Of a DNA stretch of 64,000 bases, positions 49,656 through 58,343 are shown in pieces. This stretch comes from an uncultured Bacilli bacterium (lineage in GTDB: Bacteria > Bacillota_I > Bacilli_A > RF39 > UBA660): contig CAKPFD010000001.1 of the NCBI GenBank assembly GCA_934149515.1, positions 124,001-188,000 on the forward strand, in the 5' to 3' direction. The notes below the pieces were generated by a model. It ran no database searches, was not told where the DNA came from, and saw nothing but the letters and a program-made list of their open reading frames with translations. The position numbers were made by a program, and so were the translations under genes. How positions within the stretch are numbered: position 1 is the first letter of the stretch; the number at the start of each line of letters is the position of its first letter.

Positions 49656-50918
49656 CCCTTTTTTCTTAGCAATCCAACGATGAATAGGGATAAATGTAAT
49701 AAAAAACCAATATAAGAAAGGATGAACAATGAAATCAAATTCACCGATAAACTCAATATATTCGCCACCTAATCTCTTTTTGAAAAAGTGAAGTCCAAAA
49801 ATCGGATCAGATGATTTAGGATTAGCAATACCAGAAGCTCCAAAGCAATCTAACCATTGATAACCTTCATCATAAGCATCTTTTAAAATGGTATAATAAC
49901 ACAAATAATTAGCATTTAACCACATTAATTGTGAATTATTACCGCCATGAACAGTCCATACACCATTACCATATTTGACAGTAATAATACTAGATAAAAC
50001 AATTTTTTCATTACCTAAAGCTTGAATAGCAATATTATCTTTATTTAGTTTTTCTAACTGTTTTTTTAAATCGTACAATTTATTTTGTGCTTTATCTTTA
50101 TTCTTGGTGGTTGTAGTTTCCAACTTAGTTATTTCTTGAGTTACTTTTTCTATTTTTTTTTGCATTACTTGTTTTAATTTTTTTGGATCGGCTTTAACAA
50201 TATACAAATCACTCATATGATCATGATGAAAAATTTGATAAAAAGAACGATAATAAGAAAGTGGTGCTTGAACAATTCCTTCACGTTTACTTGTTTCTTT
50301 CATAGTAAGATAAAAATCATCTAAATCTTTTTCATTTCCCTTATAAATTTCTAATTGATATTGATTTCCTTTATTTAATATTTTTTTAGTCGTAGGGTGC
50401 ATTCTTTGATAAATTGTATCGAAAGATTGTGTTAATGGAATTCGAAATGTAAAACGTGGTTGTTCATGTTCAAACCCTACATTATATCCCAAATGTCGAT
50501 ATCCATTCTTTTTTAAAAATTCCACCAAATCATAATTATTTACCTCTTCTTTAACATTTCCATCACTATCTAAATTATGTAACTTAATAGCCGGATCAAT
50601 TTTGATAAAAATAGCTTTCTTTTTTTTAGCAAATTTACGTAATTCTGATGTAAATGTTTTTACAAGATCCCGATTAGAAAAATCAATGACATAACCTCTC
50701 GGACAGTAAAAGTAACAATAATGAAAAGGGAGCTTTTTCTCTAATAATAAAGCTGTACAAACTAACTTATGCCCATCTTTCATCCCAACATAATGAGCTG
50801 TAAAGTTTTTTTGCTTTCTAATCTGTCCAAAATCATAACTTTGCATAAAGTGTCCAAAAGGACTATTTTTTACGAAAGCTTCATATTCTTCTTTATTGAT
50901 ATTTTCTAAAAATTTCAT
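49644..50918 (-). CDS. FemX/FemAB-family peptidoglycan interpeptide ligase
   Basis: Members transfer amino acids from aminoacyl-tRNA to the peptidoglycan stem peptide to build cross-bridges. The 424-residue product has the two GNAT-like halves (HFMQSYDFGQIRKQKNF and the C-terminal LDCFGASGIA and FGLHFFKKRLGGEYIEFIGE motif), and a coiled-coil insertion of about 50 Lys/Glu-rich residues (near 245-295), as in FemA. A C-terminal hydrophobic stretch (PFLYWFFITFIPIHRW) may anchor it to the membrane. It follows the EEP gene by 28 bases on the same strand, behind GAGGTGATAGG. The added amino acid is not predictable. Confidence 0.88.
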   Translation of the reverse strand: MKFLENINKEEYEAFVKNSPFGHFMQSYDFGQIRKQKNFTAHYVGMKDGHKLVCTALLLEKKLPFHYCYFYCPRGYVIDFSNRDLVKTFTSELRKFAKKKKAIFIKIDPAIKLHNLDSDGNVKEEVNNYDLVEFLKKNGYRHLGYNVGFEHEQPRFTFRIPLTQSFDTIYQRMHPTTKKILNKGNQYQLEIYKGNEKDLDDFYLTMKETSKREGIVQAPLSYYRSFYQIFHHDHMSDLYIVKADPKKLKQVMQKKIEKVTQEITKLETTTTKNKDKAQNKLYDLKKQLEKLNKDNIAIQALGNEKIVLSSIITVKYGNGVWTVHGGNNSQLMWLNANYLCYYTILKDAYDEGYQWLDCFGASGIANPKSSDPIFGLHFFKKRLGGEYIEFIGEFDFIVHPFLYWFFITFIPIHRWIAKKKGKKN

Positions 50919-50946
50919 CCTATCACCTCATCAATATTGTATCAAA

Positions 50947-51681
50947 TCATTTAGATGAAGTCCATGTTGGATTAACATCTGCTAATACCAAATAATGATC
51001 ACTAAAAGCTTCTAAAGAATCATCATGAATAACATTTATATGTTTTACTTCCCAATTATCAGAAAGAAAAATATGATCAATTGCTCGTTGTTTTGTATGT
51101 TTTGCAAATGTTTTTTCAAATACTGGCAGCCTTTTTAGATGACAAACTTCTAATTGTTGAATAAAATTTTTCATTAAAGGATTATAAATCGTCATATTAA
51201 AATCACCCATTAAAATAACAGGAACATGAATAGAGCGAATAAACCGTAGTAAATATTGTAACTGTCTTTTCTGTGCATAACTGCTTTTAAATGCTAAATG
51301 AGTATTAATAACACAATAAGTTTTTCCATTTTTATCTTCTAAATAAGCAACTGTCATAATTCTAGGAAGAAAACTAGGTAAGAAAGGCAAAGCTTTTGTT
51401 TGGACAGATAAAATTTTTTCATGAGTAATAATACTATTTGTTTCATTATATTTTTTCAAGAAAAACTTAGGGAAACGAAAACCACCAACAATCTGATAGT
51501 GTGTATCTAATTCTTTCCTTAAATTATTTAAATAAGGTAAAACAATTTCCTGCGTGCCTAATATATCAATATGATAAAAAGAAAGTAATTTATTCAAAAT
51601 AGCAGGATTATCTTGTATGTTTTTACCATCATAATGCTTTATAAAATATTGATTTTGCAAATTAAAAGTTCCAATTATCAT
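50947..51681 (-). CDS. Endonuclease/exonuclease/phosphatase-family hydrolase
   Basis: A 244-residue EEP-fold enzyme. Catalytic motifs are IGTFNLQN (Asn), LGTQEIV (Glu metal ligand), VINTHLAFK (His region), GDFNMT (Asp, Asn), AIDHIFLSD, and the final SDHYLVLADV (Asp-His pair). Such proteins hydrolyse phosphodiester or phosphomonoester bonds in nucleic acids, phospholipids or inositol phosphates; the substrate is unknown here. There is no signal peptide, so it is cytoplasmic. It is the first gene of a two-gene minus-strand unit with the FemX-like gene. Confidence 0.85.
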   Translation of the reverse strand: MIIGTFNLQNQYFIKHYDGKNIQDNPAILNKLLSFYHIDILGTQEIVLPYLNNLRKELDTHYQIVGGFRFPKFFLKKYNETNSIITHEKILSVQTKALPFLPSFLPRIMTVAYLEDKNGKTYCVINTHLAFKSSYAQKRQLQYLLRFIRSIHVPVILMGDFNMTIYNPLMKNFIQQLEVCHLKRLPVFEKTFAKHTKQRAIDHIFLSDNWEVKHINVIHDDSLEAFSDHYLVLADVNPTWTSSK

Positions 51682-51725
51682 TTCATCATATCCTTACCAT
51701 ACTATACTATAACAAATCCTATTCC

Positions 51726-51749
51726 AAAAGAAAAGAGGTTATCCCTCTT
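51726..51749 (-). terminator. Terminator of the coiled-coil gene
   Basis: On the minus strand AAGAGG (51749-51744) pairs with CCTCTT (51738-51733) around a five-base loop, followed by TTCTTTT. The gene's stop codon adjoins the hairpin. Confidence 0.7.
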
Positions 51750-51987
51750 ACATCATATATTTATTTTGATTATTACCATAACCGGTATCCTGGCTATTGT
51801 AAGTTGTTGGCAAAGACATTTCTACTCGACTTAACCGATTATCTAAACGTCTTAACTGCCGTTCCATACGATTGATTTGATTTTCTAAATTATTTATTTT
51901 TTCTTGAATAGATGACTCGAAACCTCCCATATTAGGATTAGGGTTCATTGGCCACATACCAGGTTGATAGGGCATAGAATTCATCAT
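51748..51987 (-). CDS. 79-residue protein: Met/Pro/Asn-rich start and coiled coil
   Basis: A short protein of unknown function. The first 22 residues (MMNSMPYQPGMWPMNPNPNM) are rich in Met, Pro and Asn; residues 26-57 (QEKINNLENQINRMERQLRR then LDNRLSRVE) form a strong coiled coil with heptad spacing; the tail is Gln/Asn/Tyr-rich. Composition recalls small spore-coat or envelope structural proteins of Bacillota, but this is only resemblance. A GAGGAT site precedes the start. It is divergent from trmB and has its own terminator, so it is a monocistronic gene. Confidence 0.65.
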   Translation of the reverse strand: MMNSMPYQPGMWPMNPNPNMGGFESSIQEKINNLENQINRMERQLRRLDNRLSRVEMSLPTTYNSQDTGYGNNQNKYMM

Positions 51988-52062
51988 AATTTATCCTCAC
52001 TTTCGTAGTTATTATATGCGAAAAAGTCTTTATTTGTGTTACACTAATAAAAGGAGGAAACT

Positions 52063-52683
52063 ATGCGACTAAGAAATGTAAAAAACAAAGAAGAAATATT
52101 AAACAACTGTGAACAATTAATACAAAATCCAAGTGATTATAAAGGTAAGTGGAAAGATATCTTCCAAAATGATCACTCAATCTATTTAGAAATAGGAATG
52201 GGGAAAGGCGATTTTATTATTCAAAATGCACTTCAAAATCCAAAGATAAATTATATTGGAATAGAGAAGTTTGATAGTGTTTTAGCAAAAGCAATTCCTA
52301 AACTACCATCACTTCCAAACTTAAAAATTATTCGTTTTGATGCTATCCATATAGAAGATATCTTTGCGAATGAAATAGATAAGATTTATTTAAACTTCTC
52401 TGATCCTTGGCCTAAAAATAGACATGCATTTAGAAGATTGACATCCCCTGAATTTTTAAAACGCTATGATACTATTTTTAAAGATGAAAAAAGAATTGAA
52501 ATGAAAACGGATAATGAAGATCTATTTACCTATTCAATTGAAACACTAAGCCAACATGGCTATCATTTGATGGAAGTATATTTAGACTATCATGCGAAAG
52601 AAGAAAATATTATTATGAGCGAATATGAGAAGAGATTTGTAGTACGCGGTCAAAAAGTCTTTCATCTTTTTGCTAAAAAATGA
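52063..52683 (+). CDS. trmB: tRNA (guanine-46-N7)-methyltransferase
   Basis: Methylates G46 in the variable loop of tRNAs. The 206-residue product has the MRLRNVKNKEEILN start typical of the Gram-positive form, the SAM-binding LEIGMGKGDFI, the YIGIEKFDSVLAKA strand, and the signature NFSDPWPKNRHAFRRL. C-terminal residues TDNEDLFTYS and EYEKRF complete the family pattern. AAAGGAGGA precedes ATG 52063. Confidence 0.96.
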   Translation: MRLRNVKNKEEILNNCEQLIQNPSDYKGKWKDIFQNDHSIYLEIGMGKGDFIIQNALQNPKINYIGIEKFDSVLAKAIPKLPSLPNLKIIRFDAIHIEDIFANEIDKIYLNFSDPWPKNRHAFRRLTSPEFLKRYDTIFKDEKRIEMKTDNEDLFTYSIETLSQHGYHLMEVYLDYHAKEENIIMSEYEKRFVVRGQKVFHLFAKK

Positions 52684-52702
52684 TGAATTTCTATTAAGTT
52701 TT

Positions 52703-52711
52703 TGTTATAAT
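52703..52711 (+). promoter_or_regulatory. Extended -10 promoter for the lipoprotein cluster
   Basis: TGTTATAAT at 52703-52711 is a TGnTATAAT element 20 bases before the lipoprotein start codon. The -35 region is poor. Confidence 0.5.
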
Positions 52712-52731
52712 ACAATAAGAGTAGGTGAATT

Positions 52732-53406
52732 ATGAAAAGAAAATACATATTTCTTATCCTTCTCATGATTATCATAACTGGCTGTACCACTCTAAATCAG
52801 CAAGGAATTGATGAATTATTACCAACAATGTTAAATAGAAAAAATAATTTATATAACGTTGTATTTGATGGCTATAAATATTATGTTCCCCATGGTATGA
52901 AATTAGAAAATAAGGAAGAATATAATGCCACTTTACTAGATGAAAATAATCAAACCTATTATTTTTACGTGGATGCAATTAGTTTTTATAATAAAGAAAA
53001 ACTAACCTATCACACTAGTCAAGATGCTTATTACTCCAAAGAACTTTCCTATCAAAATAAAGAAGGATATTTAGAGATTCATCAAATTGGTAAGAGTGAT
53101 ACCTATTTTATAGAATACATGTATAATTATGGGAAAATAGAAACATATACAACAAAAGATAAGATAAACGAATCAGTCATAGAAGCTAGCACTATACTAT
53201 CATCCTTAAGATTTAATCGTACGGTTTTAGAAACTATTATTGGAAATAAAGTATTAAATTATAAAGAAGAAACCTACAATGTCATGAAACCAAAAGGAAA
53301 TGTTAGTACCGAAAGTTATTTGGATTACGAAGAAAAATATGGAACCTATGAAGGATACAGTTCTAAAAATAACGATGAAGATCAAATAGAAATAAAAGAA
53401 GATTAA
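52732..53406 (+). CDS. Predicted lipoprotein of unknown function
   Basis: A 224-residue protein with a lipoprotein signal: KRKY, a hydrophobic core (IFLILLMIII) and the lipobox ITGC with Cys18 as the likely lipidated residue. The mature part is polar and rich in Tyr, Asn and Glu, with no recognised domain; YYVPHGMKLENKEEYNATLL and YTTKDKINESVIEASTILSS are the more regular segments. It would sit on the outer face of the membrane. It is followed after 12 bases by the disordered protein, giving a run of four envelope-type genes. Confidence 0.75.
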   Translation: MKRKYIFLILLMIIITGCTTLNQQGIDELLPTMLNRKNNLYNVVFDGYKYYVPHGMKLENKEEYNATLLDENNQTYYFYVDAISFYNKEKLTYHTSQDAYYSKELSYQNKEGYLEIHQIGKSDTYFIEYMYNYGKIETYTTKDKINESVIEASTILSSLRFNRTVLETIIGNKVLNYKEETYNVMKPKGNVSTESYLDYEEKYGTYEGYSSKNNDEDQIEIKED

Positions 53407-53418
53407 AGAGGTGAACCC

Positions 53419-54351
53419 ATGAAACTAATTGATAAACTAAAAAATGCACTTTTTGAAGAGGAATACGTAGAAGTAGAAGAAAAACCAAAAGCACCAAAAC
53501 AAGAAAAACCTATTGCCAAAAAAATAGTGCTACCAGAGCAAAAGAAAGAACCAATAGCAAAAGAAGTGGTAGAAGAACAAGAAGATGAAGTCATTGAACC
53601 ACCTAAAAAGGATTTTAAATTTCCAGCGATTTTGGAAGATGACTTTATAACACCACAACCAAAAGCACCATTACCACAAAGTGAACCAGTTCAACCAAAA
53701 AAAATAGAGACAAAAGTTGAAAAAAGACCACTTTATGCCGGAAGAAGAGAACAAAAAGAGACAAAAGAATTATATGGTAAAAAAGAAACAGAAATAAAAA
53801 TTCATGAATATGGAAGCTATGAAAAAAAGCAAGAAAAGAAAGAATTCAAACCATCACCAATCATCTCGCCAATTTATGGTGTGTTAGATCAAAATTATAA
53901 AAAAGAAGATATTGTAACTCGCAAAGAAGTAAGAATATCAAGCTCTTATGCTTCTAAAAATCTTGATATAGATAGTATTAGAGCAAAAGCTTTTGGAACA
54001 GAAAATGATGATATTTTTGAAGAAGAATTAACATCATCTTCCAAAACTTCCCAACAAGAACCAGAGAAAAAACAAGCACCAGTCAAAGAAGAAAAAGAAG
54101 AAGTAATGTTAGACATTAGCGATAATGCCCCAAATGTACCAAAAGTAACAGTTGGTGATGCAGAGGAATATTTTAGAGATTTAGGTTTAGAATATAATAT
54201 AGATTACAAAGACATTTCACATGAAAAGGCAACAGGAAGAAGATCAAACCTAAATCAAGATAATAAAAAAAGCCAAAAAGAAAGCACTGAATTAGAAGAC
54301 AATTTATTTGATTTAATCGATTCAATGTACGATGAAAAGAAAGGAGAATAA
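53419..54351 (+). CDS. Long disordered, Lys/Glu-rich protein
   Basis: A 310-residue protein without signal peptide or membrane span, mostly of low complexity (Lys, Glu, Pro, Gln). Two more ordered patches stand out: an N-terminal helix (MKLIDKLKNALFEEEYVEVE) and a short central motif (FKPSPIISPIYGVLDQNYKK) that I recall from other Bacillota proteins of unknown role; a C-terminal acidic helix (ELEDNLFDLIDSMYDEKKGE) is a third. The ordering of short binding motifs along a flexible chain suggests a scaffold or adaptor. Position before DUF948-like and YtxH genes hints at a cell-envelope or cell-division role, which is inference. Confidence 0.6.
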   Translation: MKLIDKLKNALFEEEYVEVEEKPKAPKQEKPIAKKIVLPEQKKEPIAKEVVEEQEDEVIEPPKKDFKFPAILEDDFITPQPKAPLPQSEPVQPKKIETKVEKRPLYAGRREQKETKELYGKKETEIKIHEYGSYEKKQEKKEFKPSPIISPIYGVLDQNYKKEDIVTRKEVRISSSYASKNLDIDSIRAKAFGTENDDIFEEELTSSSKTSQQEPEKKQAPVKEEKEEVMLDISDNAPNVPKVTVGDAEEYFRDLGLEYNIDYKDISHEKATGRRSNLNQDNKKSQKESTELEDNLFDLIDSMYDEKKGE

Positions 54352-54353
54352 AG

Positions 54354-54653
54354 ATGGAGTTTTTACAAGTGTTTTTACCAACTGTGTTGTATTGCCTTGG
54401 AATAGTTTTAGTAATCATATTGATTATACTTGGTTTGAAAGCTATTGAAACAATGAACAAACTAAATACTCTACTAGATGATACACAAAAAAAATTAAAC
54501 ACATTAGATGGCTTTTTTAACATCATGGACACGGTGACGAATAAAGTATCCGTAATAACAGATACAATGGTATCAGCAGTGACCAATGTCATCACAAGCA
54601 TAGTCAAAAAAAGAAAAAGAAAAAAGGAGGAAACAGAAAATAATGAGTTGTAA
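54354..54653 (+). CDS. DUF948/YtxG-like membrane protein
   Basis: A 99-residue protein with one N-terminal transmembrane helix (about 7-28) followed by an amphipathic, coiled-coil-like stretch (TMNKLNTLLDDTQKKLNTLD) and a basic tail (KKRKRKKEE). This is the layout of DUF948/YtxG proteins, which in Bacillus lie next to YtxH. It starts two bases after the disordered protein gene, behind AAAGGAG, and overlaps ytxH by 11 bases. Function unknown. Confidence 0.65.
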   Translation: MEFLQVFLPTVLYCLGIVLVIILIILGLKAIETMNKLNTLLDDTQKKLNTLDGFFNIMDTVTNKVSVITDTMVSAVTNVITSIVKKRKRKKEETENNEL

Positions 54654-55074
54654 TAAGAAAAAAAGTGGTATGGGAAAATTTATCATGGGAGCAGCAGTAG
54701 GTGCCGGTTTAGGAATTTTATTCGCACCCAATAAAGGAAATGAAACAAGAAAAGCATTAAAACAAAAATTAGAAGATTTGATGAATAAAATCAAAAATGT
54801 AGATGCTGAAGAAGTAAAAGCAGCTTTTGAAAAAAAAGTTGCTGAAATAAAAGAAGAATTAGAAGATCTTGATAAAGAAAAAGCTTTAAAACTAGCAAAA
54901 GAAAAAGGAAATGACATTAAGAAAAAATGTCAAGAATTAGTAAACTTAGCAGTAGCAAAAGGAACACCAGTATTAGAAAATGCTGCCGAAGATGTTAGAT
55001 TAAAAGCAATTGATTTTGTTAATGAAGTTTTAACAAGATTAGAAGATGCTGATCCTTCAAAAAAAAGTAAGTAA
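54643..55074 (+). CDS. YtxH domain-containing protein
   Basis: A 143-residue protein with the YtxH signature: a glycine-zipper transmembrane start (KFIMGAAVGAGLGILFAPNK with following GNETR) and long charged helices after it (residues 35-140). YtxH proteins in Bacillus belong to the general stress/envelope group; the exact role is unknown. It is the last gene of the cluster and ends before an intrinsic terminator. Confidence 0.82.
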   Translation: MSCNKKKSGMGKFIMGAAVGAGLGILFAPNKGNETRKALKQKLEDLMNKIKNVDAEEVKAAFEKKVAEIKEELEDLDKEKALKLAKEKGNDIKKKCQELVNLAVAKGTPVLENAAEDVRLKAIDFVNEVLTRLEDADPSKKSK

Positions 55075-55081
55075 AATAAAC

Positions 55082-55111
55082 AAGATCCAATGAAAAAATT
55101 GGTTCTTTTCT
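55082..55111 (+). terminator. Terminator after ytxH
   Basis: AAGATCCAAT (55082-55091) pairs with ATTGGTTCTT (55098-55107) with one T-T mismatch around a six-base loop, then TTCTTTT. Confidence 0.75.
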
Positions 55112-55134
55112 TTTAAAATAAAATATGATATAGT

Positions 55135-55347
55135 AATACTAGATTTTCGATGAAAGATTTTAGTAGTATTTTTATTTTCAAATGAAAGAGACTTCATGGT
55201 AGGTGAAAATGAAGGAAAATAAAAATATGAATTACACATCTGGAGAAAAACGTCATCAAAGCGTTAATTTGAAATAAGTGCATAGTCTCTATGAACTAAG
55301 GTGGTACCACGGAAATATTTTCGTCCTTAGAACATGAGACTTTTTTT
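55135..55347 (+). promoter_or_regulatory. T-box leader for tyrosyl-tRNA sensing
   Basis: The T-box sequence AAGGTGGTACCACG is at 55298-55311. The terminator uses AGTCTC (55284-55289) and CTAAGG (55296-55301) pairing with CCTTAG (55325-55330) and GAGACT (55336-55341), followed by T residues to 55347. The specifier region reads GAATTACAC and yields TAC (55233-55235), a Tyr codon, agreeing with tyrS downstream. The promoter is poorly defined: TATGAT at 55124-55129 or TATAGT at 55129-55134 are possible -10 boxes. Confidence 0.92.
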
Positions 55348-55376
55348 ATTATCAAAACAGAAAGAAGGAGAAAAAT

Positions 55377-56609
55377 ATGACATTATTTGAAGAATTACAA
55401 TGGAGAGGTTTAGTAAAAGATGTAGCAGGAGATGATATAGAAGATAAAATAAATAGTAAGAATATAACATTTTATTGGGGAACAGATCCAACTGCAGATA
55501 GTTTACATTTAGGACACTACTCTTCCTTAGTAACAGCAAAAAGATTAGCAAAAGCAGGACATCATCCTATTTTATTATGTGGTGGTGCAACTGGATTAAT
55601 AGGTGATCCAAGACCAACAGCAGAAAGAGAAATTATTTCTAAAGAAGCCTTACAACATAATTTAGAAGGTATTAAAAATCAAGTAGAAAAAATAGTAGGG
55701 AAACAAGCTGAAGTTGTAAATAACTACGATTGGTTTAAAAATTATGAAGTAACAGACTTTTTAAGAGATGTTGGAAAATATGTTAATATCAATTATATGT
55801 TAGACAAGGATATTATTAAAAGACGTCTAGACACTGGAATTACCTTTGCAGAATTTACCTACACCCTAATCCAAGGTTATGATTTTCTTCATTTATTCGA
55901 AGCTAAAAATTGCATCATGCAAGTATCTGGAAGCGATCAATGGGGAAATATTACAACAGGAATCGATTTGATTCGCAAGAAATTAGGAAAACAAGCCTAT
56001 GGATTTACAATGCCTTTAGTACTAGATAAATATGGACATAAATTTGGGAAAAGTGAAGGAAATGCCCTTTGGTTAGATAGAAATAAAACTTCTAGTTATG
56101 AATTATATCAATACTTAATCAATGTTGATGATGAGATGGTAATTGACTATTTGAAAATATTTACCTTTTTGACAAAAGAAGAAATCGAAAGTTTAGAAAA
56201 AGAAAACAAAGTACATCCTGAACAACGTCAAGCACATAAAATGCTAGCAAAATGTATTATTACAGATTTACATGGAGAAGAAGCTTATCAAGAAGCAAAA
56301 CAAATTAGTAAACATTTATTTGATGGTGATGTAAATCAATTAAAACAAGCAGAAATAGAAGCTGCATTTAAAGGAATAGAACGTCAAGAAATAAAAGAAG
56401 ATCAAAACATCATTGATCTTTTGGTAAATCAACATGTTTGCACTAGTAAAAGAGAAGCAAGAGAATTTGTTAGCAATGGAAGTATCAGCCTAAATGGAAT
56501 CAAAATAACCGATACCAATACCACTGTTACTAAAGAAATGGCTCTATATGATCAATATTTAATCATCCGTAGAGGAAAGAAAAAATATTTTATTATCGTC
56601 TTTTCATAG
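55377..56609 (+). CDS. tyrS: Tyrosyl-tRNA synthetase
   Basis: Charges tRNA-Tyr. The 410-residue product is the bacterial TyrRS: HIGH-type motif LHLGHYSSL, GGATGLIGDP, the Tyr-binding YTLIQGYDFLHL and SGSDQWGNITTG segments, the KFGKSEGNALWLD motif (KMSKS equivalent), and a C-terminal S4 domain (CTSKREAREFVSNGSISLNG). Start at ATG 55377 follows GAAGGAG. The last residues (KKKYFIIVFS) are slightly longer than usual. Confidence 0.97.
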   Translation: MTLFEELQWRGLVKDVAGDDIEDKINSKNITFYWGTDPTADSLHLGHYSSLVTAKRLAKAGHHPILLCGGATGLIGDPRPTAEREIISKEALQHNLEGIKNQVEKIVGKQAEVVNNYDWFKNYEVTDFLRDVGKYVNINYMLDKDIIKRRLDTGITFAEFTYTLIQGYDFLHLFEAKNCIMQVSGSDQWGNITTGIDLIRKKLGKQAYGFTMPLVLDKYGHKFGKSEGNALWLDRNKTSSYELYQYLINVDDEMVIDYLKIFTFLTKEEIESLEKENKVHPEQRQAHKMLAKCIITDLHGEEAYQEAKQISKHLFDGDVNQLKQAEIEAAFKGIERQEIKEDQNIIDLLVNQHVCTSKREAREFVSNGSISLNGIKITDTNTTVTKEMALYDQYLIIRRGKKKYFIIVFS

Positions 56610-56640
56610 AAATGTGATAAGATAATATAGAGGTAAGAAT

Positions 56641-57936
56641 ATGAAGAAACAAAAAACAAAAAAGAAAATAACAGATCAAGCAAAACTGGTAAAAGGTTTA
56701 AAACTATTAGTAGTACTCTGCATTGCCATTATTGTTTGTGAATTAGCATTTATAGGATTAAAAATATATAAACGTCAACAAGCAACTGTATACGTTGATA
56801 CCTTTGCTAAGGTTTTAAAAATCAAAAATGGTTATTTAGGCGTTGGTAGTAGTGATTTTAAACATAGTAGCTACAATACTTACAGTAAGTATCAAAAAGC
56901 AAAATTAATGAAATATAATAATAATCATAAACTAGTATTTGAAAGTGCCTACACCAAAGGCTATCAATCTTATTTCAATGATGTCATTGAAACCAAAAAT
57001 AATTATATAGCAGTAGGAGCAATGCAATCATCAAAAGATCAAGTAGATGATAACAGTACAGATGGTTTAATTGTGGTTTATGATAAGAACGGCAAACAAG
57101 TCAACAGTAAAAAAATCCAAATTGCTGGGGATACAGTTTTAACAAAAATAGTAGAAGTAGATGATGGTTATATCGTGGTTGGACAAAGTATTCTAGAAAA
57201 TATGGTCATTGGAACAGATCCAAATGGTGGTGCTATCATCATAAAATATGATAAAGATTTTAAAGAAATATGGAAAAGTAATTACGGTGGTAGTAAATCC
57301 GCAATTTATAATGATATTGTAGTAGATGATGATGCTATTTATGTCGTTGGAAAAGATGCTACAAGATATGGTATATTTGTAAAATATGATACAAATGGTA
57401 ATCGTGAATTTGTAAAAACGTATGAATATACCGATACAATTGGATTTAGTGCAATTCAAAAAATAGAAAATGACTACATAGTAGTAGGTGGAAAAACAAC
57501 TAATATTGATGCAGAAGACAAAGATAAAAAGACGGAAGCTGTTATCTTAAAATATAATAAAGAAGGTAAAATCTTGTTCGAAAAAACAATCGCCAAAAAT
57601 AATCAAGCAAGATTTAACAATGTCATTGTTGATGAAGATGAAATTATTGCTGTAGGTCACACCTATAAAAAAGATGAAAAAGAATCATCTAAAACATTAA
57701 ATGTCTTCCGTTATAGTGGTATTCTTGCTAAATATGATAAAGATGGAAAAGCAATATATGTCAAGGAAGAAACTGGTAGCAGAGATACATATTTTAGTGA
57801 TTTAATCATAGAAGATAATATGTATTTAGTAGTAGGACAAACTTCTTCAAAAGAATTAGGTGGAAATAACAAAGATCTAAAAAACTATTTTCTATATTAT
57901 AATAAAGATGGAGAAAAGAAAAAATATTTCTCATGA
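56641..57936 (+). CDS. Membrane-anchored beta-propeller-like repeat protein
   Basis: A 431-residue protein with a Lys-rich cytoplasmic start, one transmembrane helix (about 21-44), and an external domain of repeats of about 50-60 residues. Each repeat contains a strand like NGYLGVGSS, NNYIAVGAM, DGYIVVGQS, DAIYVVGKD, NDYIVVGGK, DEIIAVGHT or NMYLVVGQT, followed by a strand such as KYDKDFKEIW or KYNKEGKILF. Seven such units imply a seven-bladed propeller. The function is unknown; comparable proteins bind other envelope proteins or glycans. It overlaps the next gene by four bases. Confidence 0.72.
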   Translation: MKKQKTKKKITDQAKLVKGLKLLVVLCIAIIVCELAFIGLKIYKRQQATVYVDTFAKVLKIKNGYLGVGSSDFKHSSYNTYSKYQKAKLMKYNNNHKLVFESAYTKGYQSYFNDVIETKNNYIAVGAMQSSKDQVDDNSTDGLIVVYDKNGKQVNSKKIQIAGDTVLTKIVEVDDGYIVVGQSILENMVIGTDPNGGAIIIKYDKDFKEIWKSNYGGSKSAIYNDIVVDDDAIYVVGKDATRYGIFVKYDTNGNREFVKTYEYTDTIGFSAIQKIENDYIVVGGKTTNIDAEDKDKKTEAVILKYNKEGKILFEKTIAKNNQARFNNVIVDEDEIIAVGHTYKKDEKESSKTLNVFRYSGILAKYDKDGKAIYVKEETGSRDTYFSDLIIEDNMYLVVGQTSSKELGGNNKDLKNYFLYYNKDGEKKKYFS

Positions 57937-58307
57937 TAATCTATCTATTAACAACATTTGAAACAGATAAAACAATTCAAAACAATCCACCATTAAGTGG
58001 AATGGGAATTACTCAAGCCAAAGCCAAAAGAACAGAAATATCTGAAATTTCTTTTGATGCTTGTTATACCTCACCACTTATCAAAGATTATGGTTCAGCT
58101 ATGTTAACAGTAGGAACAAAATTAATAATTACAAAAGATGAACGATTGGAAGAACAAAAAAATAGCAGCCTAGAAGAAAAAAATATAAGAGAATTTATAG
58201 ATGATCTAAAAGAAAAAAAGCAACATAAAAAAATATTAATAGTAGCACCTACTAATATTTTAAATCAAATCAAAACCATCTATAAAGAAAAAATAATAAT
58301 ATTATAA
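57933..58307 (+). CDS. Degenerate histidine-phosphatase-like protein
   Basis: A 124-residue protein resembling the N-terminal part of histidine phosphatases. PPLSGMGITQAKAKRTEISE corresponds to the LTxxGxxQA region, and SFDACYTSPL to the strand and the S-P-L/R-A motif. The phospho-acceptor RHG motif expected near residue 8 is replaced by TTFE, and the second-His region near the end is also unlike the family. It is therefore probably a pseudoenzyme, or a family member that lost catalysis. Four-base overlap with the propeller gene suggests the two proteins work together. Confidence 0.5.
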   Translation: MIIYLLTTFETDKTIQNNPPLSGMGITQAKAKRTEISEISFDACYTSPLIKDYGSAMLTVGTKLIITKDERLEEQKNSSLEEKNIREFIDDLKEKKQHKKILIVAPTNILNQIKTIYKEKIIIL

Positions 58308-58343
58308 AAGATATGTAACAAAAAAATTACATATCTTCTTTTT
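58307..58343. terminator. Bidirectional terminator
   Basis: AAGATATGTAA (58308-58318) pairs perfectly with TTACATATCTT (58327-58337) around an A-rich eight-base loop, followed by CTTTTTT. It lies between the convergent propeller unit and the minus-strand gene at 58327-58662. Confidence 0.85.
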
